64,000 nt of DNA from Gracilaria gracilis (lineage: Eukaryota; Rhodophyta; Florideophyceae; Gracilariales; Gracilariaceae), in the NCBI GenBank assembly GCA_030374805.1, contig JARGSG010000036.1:372001-436000 (forward strand), written 5' to 3'. The position numbers were made by a program, and so were the translations under genes. Positions 35,792 to 46,060 of this stretch are shown piece after piece (position 1 is the stretch's first letter; the number at the start of each line of letters is the position of its first letter). A model generated the notes under the pieces. It was not told where the DNA came from and did not search any database. It saw nothing but the letters and a program-made list of their open reading frames with translations.

Positions 35792-37255
35792 CTAGCTTGC
35801 TTTGACTCTCTTATTCTGCTTCTTGTTTGCGTTGCGAGACCTTTTGATGTTTCCTCTTTGCAGAAGGGCAGTATTGAGTTTGTCTTCCCCTGACAATGGC
35901 TCTGCATTGCTATTCCCCTTCCTAAGCCGAACATAGGAGATGATATCTTCCAAGTCCGCCATTTCAATTGATGAAAGTAGTTCCATTGCCTTCGACGGTT
36001 TCGAAACCTTTTCTTTCTCACGCGGCACATTGGTTTGGTGGCTGGTTTGGTCAGCTCCATGCAGTTTATCTTGATTTGAAGTGATCTGTGTTGAGTCCTC
36101 GTCAGAGCTCGAGTTGCCTATATTTGCTTCACCGCTATGTTGAATTTCATAAGGCGACTCTGCTCTGCTTGCGCAGTTGTTGCCGAGACCGACTAACTTC
36201 TCATCCATAGTACGATTCTCCTTTTCGTCTATCCTTGTCTTGTTGAAAGCATGATTACTTCTGGTGCTTTGAGGATTCTTAGCTCTGCTAGTTGGAGATG
36301 GAATGTCAGGAACTCTCTCTACTGCCGTCACACAGTCCTCTATCTCAAGAGCTTTCTTCATTCGTCGGAGCATTACGGTGTTATCGTTCATTGTAATGTC
36401 GTTTCCAATTTCCGACTTCTTACCAGAAATATCTTTAGCCTCTGCTCCCTTCACACCATGAGGAACTTCACATGAGTTAGGCTTCAGAGTGTTTTCCGTT
36501 TTCCTAACCACCCGTCTTGCTGTTCTTTGAATTGCATAAGTGCGTTGCTCTGCGAGCATCCTGATAGCCCAATGGTTGGATGTCTGCGAGAACACGGCCA
36601 GCTCCGGCAGTCGGGCAGCTTCTTGGATTACAGTCTCGCTATTTCTCTGTTCCGTTGTACAGATCTCGTTCCAGCGCTTTATCTGCCACCCATCATCCAG
36701 ACGCAACCTCATTATTGCTTCAATGGCTTTCATCGCTTCCGTATTCGACTTGGTATCAGACAATTCGGACGGAAACTGCAAGTACGTGGGTCCTGGAACT
36801 CCGTTGCTCTTTTCAGCCCTCTCTGTTGTCTGACGGTTTCTCTTTTCAATTTCCTCTCTGAGAATCCGCGAAACATTTGCGCTGCGTTTCATATCCTTTC
36901 CTTGAATGGGTCTGGTGATTGGCTGCAGTTTTGGAGTCGGAACAATCATGGAGAGCCGTTCCATTACAAACTCGCGAAGCTGTTTCAACTCGGTTTGTTG
37001 TTCTTCCAGCTTGGTCAACACCAAGGCCTGAAACTGACGGGTACTCAAGTGGTTCATGGGAATTTGAGGGGTTTGTATAGGCGAAGAAGCCGATACAGGT
37101 GTTTCAGTAACTTAGGAAAGAGCCTCGGAGTGGGAGCGAGAACTCTGCTTAGATTTAATCTGTGGAGCATGAAGGTGGTTCAGCTGTTCACCGTTCTCGA
37201 TATATTTCGTTCAAGCAAGAACTTTTCGCTTCACCTCATCTGCCACCGCCGACAT
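35792..37255 (-). pseudogene. Accessory protein of the TNP2-like transposon, two premature stops
   Basis: ATG 37255 (MSAVADEVKRKVLA) opens a 488-codon frame to 35792, broken only by TGA 37211 and TAA 37112, one step from CGA and CAA. If these were real stops, an ATG at 37057 would still give 421 residues. N-terminal residues 60-100 look helical (QALVLTKLEEQQTELKQLREF), followed by basic and acidic disordered stretches. The end is very basic (RGNIKRSRNANKKQNKRVK), like a nuclear or DNA-binding tail. I recognise no family. The head-to-head position with the transposase suggests a TNPA-like DNA-binding helper, which is inference. Confidence 0.55.
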
Positions 37256-37372
37256 TTCCAGGAAAATGTTCATTACCTTTTCGCTTCAGGTACATTCGGC
37301 TGAGCTGATGCACCTGAACAATGGAAAGCTCTCAGACTTTCACGTTCTGCAATTGATCTCGAAGTTAAGTTG

Positions 37373-40300
37373 ATGTACTTCTTCTTGAGGTGGCATTCTT
37401 GCAAGAGGCCTCTCGTAATGGCAGAGCAAGCTATCCTGACCATTCCGGCTTCCCTCCGAAAAAAGCGGTATGTGTGCCCACCATGGTATAGATGCAAATG
37501 TGTGCTTGGCAAGCCCGTATGCAGGAGTACAATGCTGGCACATCGAAGAGCAGCAAACAGAATACAGGCGCATCATGGTCTCTCTTTGTTTAGATGGGGA
37601 CCCAAAGTTCCATCCGGACTAGGTCAATACCCATTTCAGAGTACAGTTCCGACTGAGGCAGAAATTCAACCCAACACAACTCTAGAGGACAACAGATTAG
37701 AACAATCCAACCAACACGACACTGCAACTCTTCCGCTTCCATCTGGTCTGAGTTCAGTACCTCCGGTACAAGATACAAACAATTTAGAGTCACAGTTTGC
37801 TTCTATGGGGAATCTGCATAGTTCGTTGACTGGAGAAGGAAACAGTGTTGATAATAATTATCCATCTCAAGCAACGAAGAGTCCGAACTCCCTTCAGGAC
37901 GGTGAGAATGGAATCGAGGTTGGTGGTCATGAAACCATTGAAGCGGTAGGCAGTTCCGACGTATATGAGGGTCACGAAATTGAGCAAAATCACTCATCAT
38001 CTGGGTCAGGTGACAGCGATGAAGATATGACGGAGCAGAGAGCGATCCCAGTTGGTAGAAAGAGGAAGTATGAGGTGCTTCAGTGGCTGAATGAAAACGA
38101 AGAATGGTTTAACTTTAGTGAATCTTGGAGGATTCCGAAAGCAGGGATGGATAAGATCATGCAAATGATCCACGCACCCTTGAAGACATGGAGACAATTA
38201 GAAGAGAACGTATTACACTTCTCCGGCATACAACATGCCTTTCGAAAGTACAGAGTCTGCTCCCAACACATGGCAATGGTATCTTTGACAGAGAATGGTG
38301 CGCAAGAACTCTCTCATTGCGCGGAGTGTGGCCGTACGTACTCTACTTTGACCCACCATTTGTTTCTTGAGTATCGATACATTCTGTTGCGACCACGACT
38401 GGAACGCATAGTAGGAGACAAATTACGTTGCGAAGAGCTCTACAAGTACAGACGCACAATAAGAACGGACACTTCGTGGCTTCGTGACTTCTATGATGGG
38501 GCTCAGTTCCAGAGGCTTGCTAATCTGTACGGAGGAGTTGAAAGTATGCATAATGACATATTCATTGGGATTAGTGCGGACGGATTCCAGCCGTTTAAGA
38601 ACAGGAGGGAAGATCTCTGGGTTCTGGCTGCCATCAACTTCAACCTTCCTCCACAGCAAAGATACAAACCGCAAAATGTGCTTCCTCTCGGGTTTATTCC
38701 AGGACCTCGACAACCTTCGAATATTCAGTCCTTCCTCATACCGTTAGTCGATGAGATGCTGTCAATGCCTAAGGATGGATTTACATTCACGTTCCCTGAT
38801 GGAGTCGAGAGAAAGGTTAGAGTGCATATTATTTACTTCTCTGGTGACCAACCGGCGGTGGCAAAATGTTCAGGTCTTGCAGGTCACTGTGCGGCGCGCC
38901 CTTGTCGTGACTGCAATATTGAAGGAGTGTACGGGAGCTCAAAAGCCGGCGGAAAGCACTATTACTATCCTACAAAAGTGAGGAAGCCGGACGGTAGATT
39001 GAAAGCTCTTTTAGATCCACAAACACCACCAATACGTTCATCTAACGAAACGAAGTTGGTCATCAGTACACTGAACAGCAGTTCGGCCAACGAAAGAAAA
39101 CGCATCCGGAAGGAAAGTGGTATCAGCAGTGGTACAGTACTTTTTCAGTTGCGAGGAGCAAACCCATCTTCACGTGACCCATCTTATGTTCCCTACTCAT
39201 TCTTCCCTCATGACGCGATGCATCTGTTTTACAACATACAGAAAGATCTTTTGACGACCTGGACCACCGAAAAGGGTCATGGCCACTATCTCAGTCGGGA
39301 ATCGGTGATGTGTTTGGATAGGGAGCTGCAGGGATGGGCCTCTTCTATTCCGGGAGCAGTGAGCCCCAAACCGAAACTAATAGAAGAGTTTCAGAGGTGG
39401 AAAGCCGCTGATCACAAGGCCTTTACGCTCCAGTTTAGCACTATTATTCTGGATGGTGTTCTCGATAAGAAGTATTTAGTCGGTATTGGTACTCTTGTTG
39501 AGCTCATGGATCTCTGCTTCAGATCTACAGTTGCGCGAAGTGACGCTGAATATCTGCATCAACTAAGCGTGGAGTTCGTCAATCACTACGAGCGCCACTA
39601 CTACGCATACGATCCAAGAAGGTTGTGGCTTTGTAAGTCAGTCTATCACATACTGCTTCACCTGCACTCCACTCTTCTAAATTTTGGAACAGTGAAGGGC
39701 GTCTCGCAGTACTGGACAGAGGGTTATATTGGATGGGTGAATCAACGGTCCAATGCACGTACTCAGGTAGCTACTTCAATGTTCAACTTTTCATTTTTCG
39801 CAGAGGCGTTCAAGGCTTTCTACAAGAAGCCACTCTATCTTCGAGATGAAAAGGTTGCAAAACTGGTGTCACAAGGGGGCTACGTTTGCTTGGGACCGAG
39901 CACTGCATTCCTAAACCAAAACAGCGCAAACGAGCTGAGACGCATAAGGCAACTACTGGCAGACTACTTCCGTCGAAAGTACACCTCACATGCGGGAGAA
40001 GAGAAAGTCTCAGTGCAGGATGCAAAGCGAATGGCAGACTCGGTGGTCGGCATAATACTGCACTCCCGATTCCAGTTTCTCAGCGATGATGGGATACAGA
40101 CAGCAAAAGTTTATAGGAATGAGGTGGGCACGGGACGGCGAGCACACTTTGTGGCCGTGGAGATGGACGAAACCACTGAAAAATGTGTTGATGTATACTA
40201 CGGACGTGTCCTGAAGATTCTGGAGTTTGAACTGGAATGGTATCCTTCATCTCTATCGGACAAACACAGTTTTACTACATCTCATCAAGTGCTTCTCTTG

Positions 40301-40582
40301 GATTGGGCGTTGAATCTGGAGGTTGGAAGACAGAAGCAGATCTACAGACAGGGAACGACGAACAACGTTTTTCATAGCAAAACAGTCGAGGATATTGAGA
40401 TTGTTCGAAGGTTAATCGGTGTCGTAGAGCACAAGGCGCAAGTGAAGGATGCTGATTCTTGGTTCAACGGTACACGGGTGTACTTCATCGACCCCTATCT
40501 TCGTTCTCATGGGTTGCTTGATGACGGTTACGTTCATGAAGATGGCTTGAATCGCTCATTGAAGGGACTGAAGACCAATTGA
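37373..40582 (+). CDS. TNP2/Plavaka-like transposase, intact
   Basis: A continuous 1,069-codon frame from ATG 37373 to TGA. Another good ATG at 37418 would remove a short hydrophobic start. Residues 30-75 have a Cys/His cluster (YVCPPWYRCKCVLGKPVC...H) like the zinc-binding start of Plavaka proteins. After an acidic Ser/Gln-rich region, the core of the TNP2 family (CACTA/En-Spm and fungal Plavaka) follows: SADGFQPFKN, then LPLGFIPGPRQPSNIQSFLIPL, a CRDCNIEG zinc-like pair, and FFPHDAMHLFYNIQKDL. The Asp residues of GFQPF and HDAMHL are probable catalytic carboxylates. It would excise and insert the element as DNA. It is the only long, fully open transposase here, so this element may be recently active. 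Confidence 0.8.
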   Translation: MYFFLRWHSCKRPLVMAEQAILTIPASLRKKRYVCPPWYRCKCVLGKPVCRSTMLAHRRAANRIQAHHGLSLFRWGPKVPSGLGQYPFQSTVPTEAEIQPNTTLEDNRLEQSNQHDTATLPLPSGLSSVPPVQDTNNLESQFASMGNLHSSLTGEGNSVDNNYPSQATKSPNSLQDGENGIEVGGHETIEAVGSSDVYEGHEIEQNHSSSGSGDSDEDMTEQRAIPVGRKRKYEVLQWLNENEEWFNFSESWRIPKAGMDKIMQMIHAPLKTWRQLEENVLHFSGIQHAFRKYRVCSQHMAMVSLTENGAQELSHCAECGRTYSTLTHHLFLEYRYILLRPRLERIVGDKLRCEELYKYRRTIRTDTSWLRDFYDGAQFQRLANLYGGVESMHNDIFIGISADGFQPFKNRREDLWVLAAINFNLPPQQRYKPQNVLPLGFIPGPRQPSNIQSFLIPLVDEMLSMPKDGFTFTFPDGVERKVRVHIIYFSGDQPAVAKCSGLAGHCAARPCRDCNIEGVYGSSKAGGKHYYYPTKVRKPDGRLKALLDPQTPPIRSSNETKLVISTLNSSSANERKRIRKESGISSGTVLFQLRGANPSSRDPSYVPYSFFPHDAMHLFYNIQKDLLTTWTTEKGHGHYLSRESVMCLDRELQGWASSIPGAVSPKPKLIEEFQRWKAADHKAFTLQFSTIILDGVLDKKYLVGIGTLVELMDLCFRSTVARSDAEYLHQLSVEFVNHYERHYYAYDPRRLWLCKSVYHILLHLHSTLLNFGTVKGVSQYWTEGYIGWVNQRSNARTQVATSMFNFSFFAEAFKAFYKKPLYLRDEKVAKLVSQGGYVCLGPSTAFLNQNSANELRRIRQLLADYFRRKYTSHAGEEKVSVQDAKRMADSVVGIILHSRFQFLSDDGIQTAKVYRNEVGTGRRAHFVAVEMDETTEKCVDVYYGRVLKILEFELEWYPSSLSDKHSFTTSHQVLLLDWALNLEVGRQKQIYRQGTTNNVFHSKTVEDIEIVRRLIGVVEHKAQVKDADSWFNGTRVYFIDPYLRSHGLLDDGYVHEDGLNRSLKGLKTN

Positions 40583-40899
40583 TCTCGTTGGAGTTGGTTC
40601 CCTTAGCGCGTACTTCATCGTGAGAATACATTGACTGATGTGTGAGCTCCTCATAGATGATTTCTAACAAAATTGATGTGCCCGAGTTACTTGCAATCAG
40701 CGGTACGCGATGTATAAGTAATTAGCGGTAATCGCGGCTGACCTGCTATTTGCATGGAGCTGGTCGTCACAGGGTGTCAAAAAATGTTCATAGGGTCGTA
40801 CAAAAGTGAGTACGAAGCAGTCATCGGCATCGGAATATACTGCTTATTACTATATTTTGAGTTATGCAGTACAGTACAAACACCCACTTTTTACCTTAA
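40583..40899. other. Intergenic, AT-rich
   Basis: No gene. The right end of the TNP2-like transposon should lie here or just beyond, but no terminal repeat was recognised. Confidence 0.4.
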
Positions 40900-41636
40900 A
40901 TAAAATGTGTCAAAATTCTGTTAGGGGAAACTATGCCGAGTAGTTCCTTCATTATCGTTGAGATTATGGTAGTGTAGCGGGTGGCCACGTCATGCATGGT
41001 AATGAAGCCGTGGGAGGAACCAACTAGGTTGAATGAAGAGATTCAGACGAGCTTTTTGTAGTTGGATTTAGAGAAGTCGTCTTCGTCAACGATATTGCAA
41101 GTGAGACCTGCGTTAAAGAAGCGTTGTGCTAGTGCGAAAGCGCAATTTTCAGTGACAGTTGTGAGGCCGTTAGGAGTAAGAGGGGTGACGCCATCCTGTG
41201 GAGGTCCAGGGAGAGTGGGTACGGCGATGTAAAGAACTGCTCGTGTGGTGTGATGAAGACCATGTTTTGAAAGAATGGAAAGAATGTGGCCGTTCTGAAT
41301 GAAGACCAAGTTTTGTCTGCAAGATGGAACGCAGGAGCGAATTACTGTTTCCAACAAGTTGTTCTTGCCGCAGAAGAAAATCGGACCTTGCGGAATGCTG
41401 TGTGCGGCTATGAAATCTTGGAGTGAAAGAATGGTATCTTGAGGGGTACCGTGGTCGTAAGGCAGGGAGCCAATGCGGCCTCTGCATACAACAACAGCTG
41501 GGGTGTGGGAGAAGCGGAGAGAAGGGGAAGGCGAGGTCATTATGTCGAATTTGTTGGATGCTGTGAGGAGATATTGTGCTACAGGAGAGGAAGGGAGAGA
41601 TGCTGAAGTAGAGAACGGCGTTGCCGATGTATACAT
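40900..41636 (-). pseudogene. Ketopantoate-reductase-like protein, C-terminal part, one premature stop
   Basis: The frame from 41636 reaches TGA 41043, then stays protein-like to about 40900. LVFIQNGHILSIL matches the 'QNG' motif of the ketopantoate reductase (ApbA/PanE) superfamily. LAQRFFNAGLTCNIVDEDDF and KSNYKKLV, with the stop exactly where these enzymes carry Trp (KLVWN-like), fit the domain junction. Downstream GFITMHDVATRYTTIISTIMKEL fits the helical C-terminal domain. The dinucleotide-binding N-terminal GxGxxG is not seen. TGG-to-TGA would explain the stop. These enzymes reduce 2-oxo acids with NADPH, but the substrate here is unknown. Confidence 0.5.
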
Positions 41637-42056
41637 CGATAAAGTGGTTTCAGAGGAAAAGATAGTTTTTATGACTAAGTAGTTGAAAGAATGAGGTAGG
41701 TGGGTATGAAGGGATTAGGACTGATGAATGTGTTCATGAAAAGAGATGTGTCGAAATGAAATATAAAGGGGAAGATATAATGGTAAGGAGTTCAGGAACG
41801 GGCGCTGTGGATTGATTTTGTGTGATGGTACTGAAAGGAAAAAACGAAAATATGGAAATATCTGGGAGAAATAGAGTTTTTGGGGAATGGCGGGAAATTG
41901 AGGTATAGAAAATTGTGATACAAATAGGCCTGCGAGGTAGAGGGGTGTGTGGCCACGAGTGTAACGGCTGTGGTCAGGTATGGCAAGAACGAGAGTTGTT
42001 GTAAGTCCCTAAGGCCTGTTCAAGTCGTTTATCGCCGGACGCCGTCTTTTCTCGGG

Positions 42057-43013
42057 ATGTCGAATGGATACGTTGGTGACGAGGAGCTATTGGCTCTGCT
42101 GCATAGGACGGAAGTGCCAGAGACGCCGCCGCGGAAGGAGGGAGGGGGTACTGAGGGGGTTTGTGTGAGTCAGAGGGTTTGTAATGGGGATGGAGGAGGC
42201 GGTGGAGGTGATGGGGATGGGGATGGAGGAGGAGGACCGGAGAGAAGGTTTGTGCGGGAGATGGAGGAGCGGGTGAGGAAGCTTGGGGGGACTTTGAAGG
42301 AGCACTTCGACGACATGCTGTCGGAGATGGTGGCGGACATGGGAGGGGTGGTGCTGAGTGTGTCGGAGTTTGGGTTGCCGATGGAAGTGATCTAGACGAT
42401 TCGGAAGAGGATGAAGTTGACTAGGGTGGGGGCTGTGAGACATGTGAATGGGATGTTGGAGTGCGTGGGAAGGGAGATGGGGAGGCTGCGAAAGGGGAAC
42501 ATGGGGCTGAAGGGTAGGGTTGAGATGTTGGAGGAGCAAGTGGGACAGGCGGAGAAGACGTGCAAATTGCTGATGGAGTTCAAGGAAATGGTGAGGGCAA
42601 AGAAAGTAGGGGTGGGAGAGGGAGCAAGTAAAGGGTCGCCGGTGACGCCTGGTTCTCGGGGTGGGCGGGGGAGTGTGAGGGAGAGGGGGGGAGAAGAGAA
42701 GGGAGGAGAAAGTGTGGGGAGTCGACTGAAGAAGAGGAGGAAGGGTGGGGTGATGGTGGACGAGGCTGGGAAGGTGTTTGTGCCGCCGCAGCTGCCGGGT
42801 GTGGCGCCGTTGGTTGGTTTCGGGAGTGCGGCGGCGGCTGCGAGGACGGCGGAGCGTATATTGGAGGAGCAGGAGGAGAAGAGGCTGGGAGGGGTTGGAA
42901 GCCGCTTTGGGGTTAGGAGGGTGTACCAGAATGGGTTGAGTTGTCCTTTGGACTCCTCTAACTTCACGTTTAGGGAAACTGAGACTCAGGATCTGAATGC
43001 CGAGTTGGAATAA
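42057..43013 (+). pseudogene. Coiled-coil protein of unknown function, single TAG
   Basis: ATG 42057 (MSNGYVGDEELLALLHRTEVP) opens a 318-codon frame to TAA 43011-43013, with one TAG at 42393. The frame is also open upstream to 41949. Residues 50-70 are a Gly/Asp repeat, 75-130 a predicted helix (FVREMEERVRKLGGTLKEHFDDM), and after the TAG another helix (GRVEMLEEQVGQAEKTCKLL). A basic hinge (KKRRKGG) and an Ala-rich helix follow. The stop is one step from CAG. I recognise no family; the layout resembles small transposon accessory proteins. Confidence 0.5.
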
Positions 43014-43690
43014 ACCAGCGCTGGTGACCCGAGAGTAAATTTTTTGAGTGATTTTGACGACTGCAACGAATGTGAGTTAACGGGCAGTGGTGAACGAACT
43101 GCAAACTAGCATACCACTTCAACCAAATGGAGTTCAACTGCGACACGTGGAAATGCGATTTCGAAAAAAATTGTTTTTTGTCTTGCCAACTAGCGCAACC
43201 TGCGAAATTGCTAGTTTTTTCGGACTTTCATTTTCATAAGTAGTGATCTAGCATACTAAACTAGCATTCCGAAAACACTCTTTGATAGAGAGTTCCTATT
43301 TGAAAGGTTTTTATTCTTCTAATCGTATTACGTAAGCAGTTATCTATGTATATATATCCCTATTAGCCGCCCTAGTTCAAATATGTACCACTTACACAAT
43401 TACATTGCGGTCGAAAACTGGCATGAACGGAAGTAATATGCTAGTTTTTCTTCCATCCAAAATAGAAATGATGAAATAATCTTGATTGATTCTTTCCACA
43501 CAAACTAGCACAAGTGGAAATGTGGAAATATTTTCTGAAATTAAGCACATCCAAATTCGGATAAATTCACCGGTTTTTCGATCATTTTAATTCGGTCATT
43601 TTTGACACCAAAAGTAGCATTCCGATAACACCGACGAATAGCCGGATCCTGGATAAAGTCATGATGATGGCCAAGCGTCACTATAGGTAA
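43014..43690. repeat. AT-rich region with a cluster of CTAGCA motifs
   Basis: CTAGCA/TGCTAG or CTAGC occurs at least seven times in both orientations between about 43107 and 43510 (for example ACTAGCATACC, TTGCTAGTTTT, ACTAGCATTCC). There is no coding. Such clusters are typical of subterminal transposase-binding sites, but no matching second end was found. Confidence 0.5.
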
Positions 43691-46060
43691 TACGCTGATC
43701 TCGGCCTCAACCATCAGTTTCTAATCAGATTTCTAACTGTCCTGGATACAGGTGCTGGCTGGAACCTTATCGTGGAATCTTTATTGCCCCCACAATTGGG
43801 GCCTCGTATCCGTCTTAACACGGTCCCAGAAGTCATTGAAACGAACAACAACCCGTTGAAAACGGTGGGAGGCATCGACTTGTCCGTACGACTAGGCACC
43901 TCTATGGTGAAACTCGACTTTGTCGTTTGCCGTTCATTGGCTGCGCCAGTTATACTGGGATGTGATTACTGCGACAGGTTTGTCGATGCAACCCGGCCCC
44001 GCCTCAGGCGTGTGGAACTGGGTGACGGATCATCTATCTCGATTGTCCGCCGCCCTCTGAGATCCGCTTCAAAGAAGCAGGTCCCACTGCCTGCTGTGCA
44101 GAGACCGCCACCTGCATCGCGGAAATCCACGAAGCTTCGCGTTGCGAAGTCGTTTTCTATACCGTCGGAATCCCAGGTAATGGTCCAAGTCAGTTCCGGT
44201 CAAAACGTTCTTTGGGTTATCCAGCCCTTATTCTCGTTGTTCGAGCGATGCGAACTTGCGGTCGCGGATGGCGTTGTGCAGATTTTTCTGGATGCCCCTT
44301 TCCGTGTATTGGTTGCAAACCGTGGCACCAAACCCCAGTATCAGGTGAAGAACCAAGTGATTGGATCTGTCACCCCGCATCCGCTCGCAATGCTCCCGAC
44401 GCTGATGAATGCTGCCGATGTTCTTGGTTTTTTTTCCCTACAGAGATAGGTAACACAGCAAGCCCGGATGTACAGTCTACGGAGGGGGAGGACGCTACCG
44501 TTTCGACGGAGAAGTTGCCGAATGATTCGGATTCACAACTTGTTTCCAACACAGGACAGCGTGGTCCTACAAGCTACGACCAACTTGACCCGGTGAAGGC
44601 TCTTGAAGAGCTGGAACTCGGTCACATACCGGTATCGCACCACGAACAACTCCGTAACGTGCTACGGGAATTTATCATGATGTGGGATGGCTCTTTTGGA
44701 GAGATCAAGATGACGGAGCACCGTATCGACTTACCACCGAACGTGCGGCCGGTCGCGCAACCCCCATACAGGGCAGGACCGAAAGCTCGAGAAGAGTAGC
44801 AGGTCCAAGGAGACAATATGCTGCGCGCCAGGTTGATTGAGCCAGCTCTGTCACTTTGGGGTTCTCCATTTGTATTGGCAATGAAGGTCGACGGCACGTG
44901 GTGATTCTGTATCGACTACCGCCGGCTGAACGCCGTTACTGTACTGGATAGCTATCCCATACCACGTATGGACGAGTGCATCGACTCGCTTGGCGGTGCT
45001 ACCGTTTTCACGGCATTGGGTGCAATTGGGGATATTGGCAGGTCCCTGTAAGGGAAGAAGACCGCGACAAGACTGCGTTCGTCTGCAACTCTGGGTCCTA
45101 TCACTTCAAGCGGATGCCGTTTAGTTCAACCAACGCCCCCGCTGCGTTCCAGCGAGCAGTTGATATCCTGCTCAACAGGTTCAAGTGGCGGTCGTGCTTG
45201 GTTTATCTGGACGACATTATTGTTTTCTCTGATAATCTTGGCGACAACTTCACCCACGTCTGAAAAGCTCTAACCGTTTTACGGGGATGCTGGGATAACC
45301 TTCAAGCTGAGGATGTGTGAGTTCTTCACCGATACCATTAAATATCTGGTACATGTGATCTGTCCTGGACGGTTGTCGATCGAGGAGGCTCGCGTCAAAT
45401 CCTTCGTTGAGGCAAAGCAACTTCGTTTTCAGACGGAACTCCGGTCCTTTCTGGAGTTGGACAACGTTTATCGACGGTTTATTCCGAACTTTTCAGACAT
45501 TACGGCGCCGCTTAATGCTCTAATGCGCAAGATAGAATCACCGAAACTGGAACCCTTAACGACTTCGCAAGCGGAAGCCTTTAAATCCTTAAAAGAGGCT
45601 CCCACGTCAGCACCGATCCTATAGTTACCAAAATTGGGATTGCCGTACTCCGTGGACACGGACCCGAGCGACTACCAACTTGGTTGCGCTTTCTTCCAGA
45701 ACACCCCAGAAAGGGAACGGAAGCCAATTGGTTATTGGTCGCGTTCTCTGAAAGTCCACGAACGAAACTAATCTGTGTCAGAGAAATTGTATCTCGCCGC
45801 GGTGTGGGCGCTTTCCACTCTTCGACCGTACCTGATGGGTGTGCAATTTACTTGTTACACGGATCACTTTTCATTGAGGTGATTGATGAATATCCCCGAT
45901 CCATTTGGCCACCTGAAGCGATGGAGACTCTGTTTAGTGGAATATGACTTTACAGTCATATATAAAAAGGGCGCGCTTAACATTCAGGCTGATGCGCTTT
46001 CGCGTCTACCCAGGAGTGGGGAAACCCTCGCGACCGAGGTTGATGAAATCCCGTGCTTCG
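43691..46060 (+). pseudogene. Protease, reverse transcriptase and RNase H of the second chromovirus
   Basis: The protease keeps LTVLDTGAGWN at 43736 and VILGCDYCDRF at about 43950, ending at 44448. RT begins near 44690 (GEIKMTEHRIDL), with TAG 44797, TGA in the conserved GTWxFCIDYRRLN block (Arg expected, so CGA-to-TGA), and a one-base frame change near 45020. The YLDD box (CLVYLDDIIVFS) is intact at about 45210. RNase H (YSVDTDPSDYQLG, EKLYLAAVWAL, TDHFSLR) has stops, one of them where Trp is expected. QADALSRL at about 45995 ends it. It cannot be functional. Confidence 0.85.

Larger units (their letters stand above)
35792..40582 (+). mobile_element. TNP2/Plavaka-like DNA transposon (coding part; ends not located)
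   Basis: Two divergent genes share a 118-bp spacer: an intact transposase on the plus strand and an accessory gene on the minus strand. The two-gene layout is common in CACTA and related elements. Terminal inverted repeats and target duplication were not identified, so the outer limits are unknown. Confidence 0.7.
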
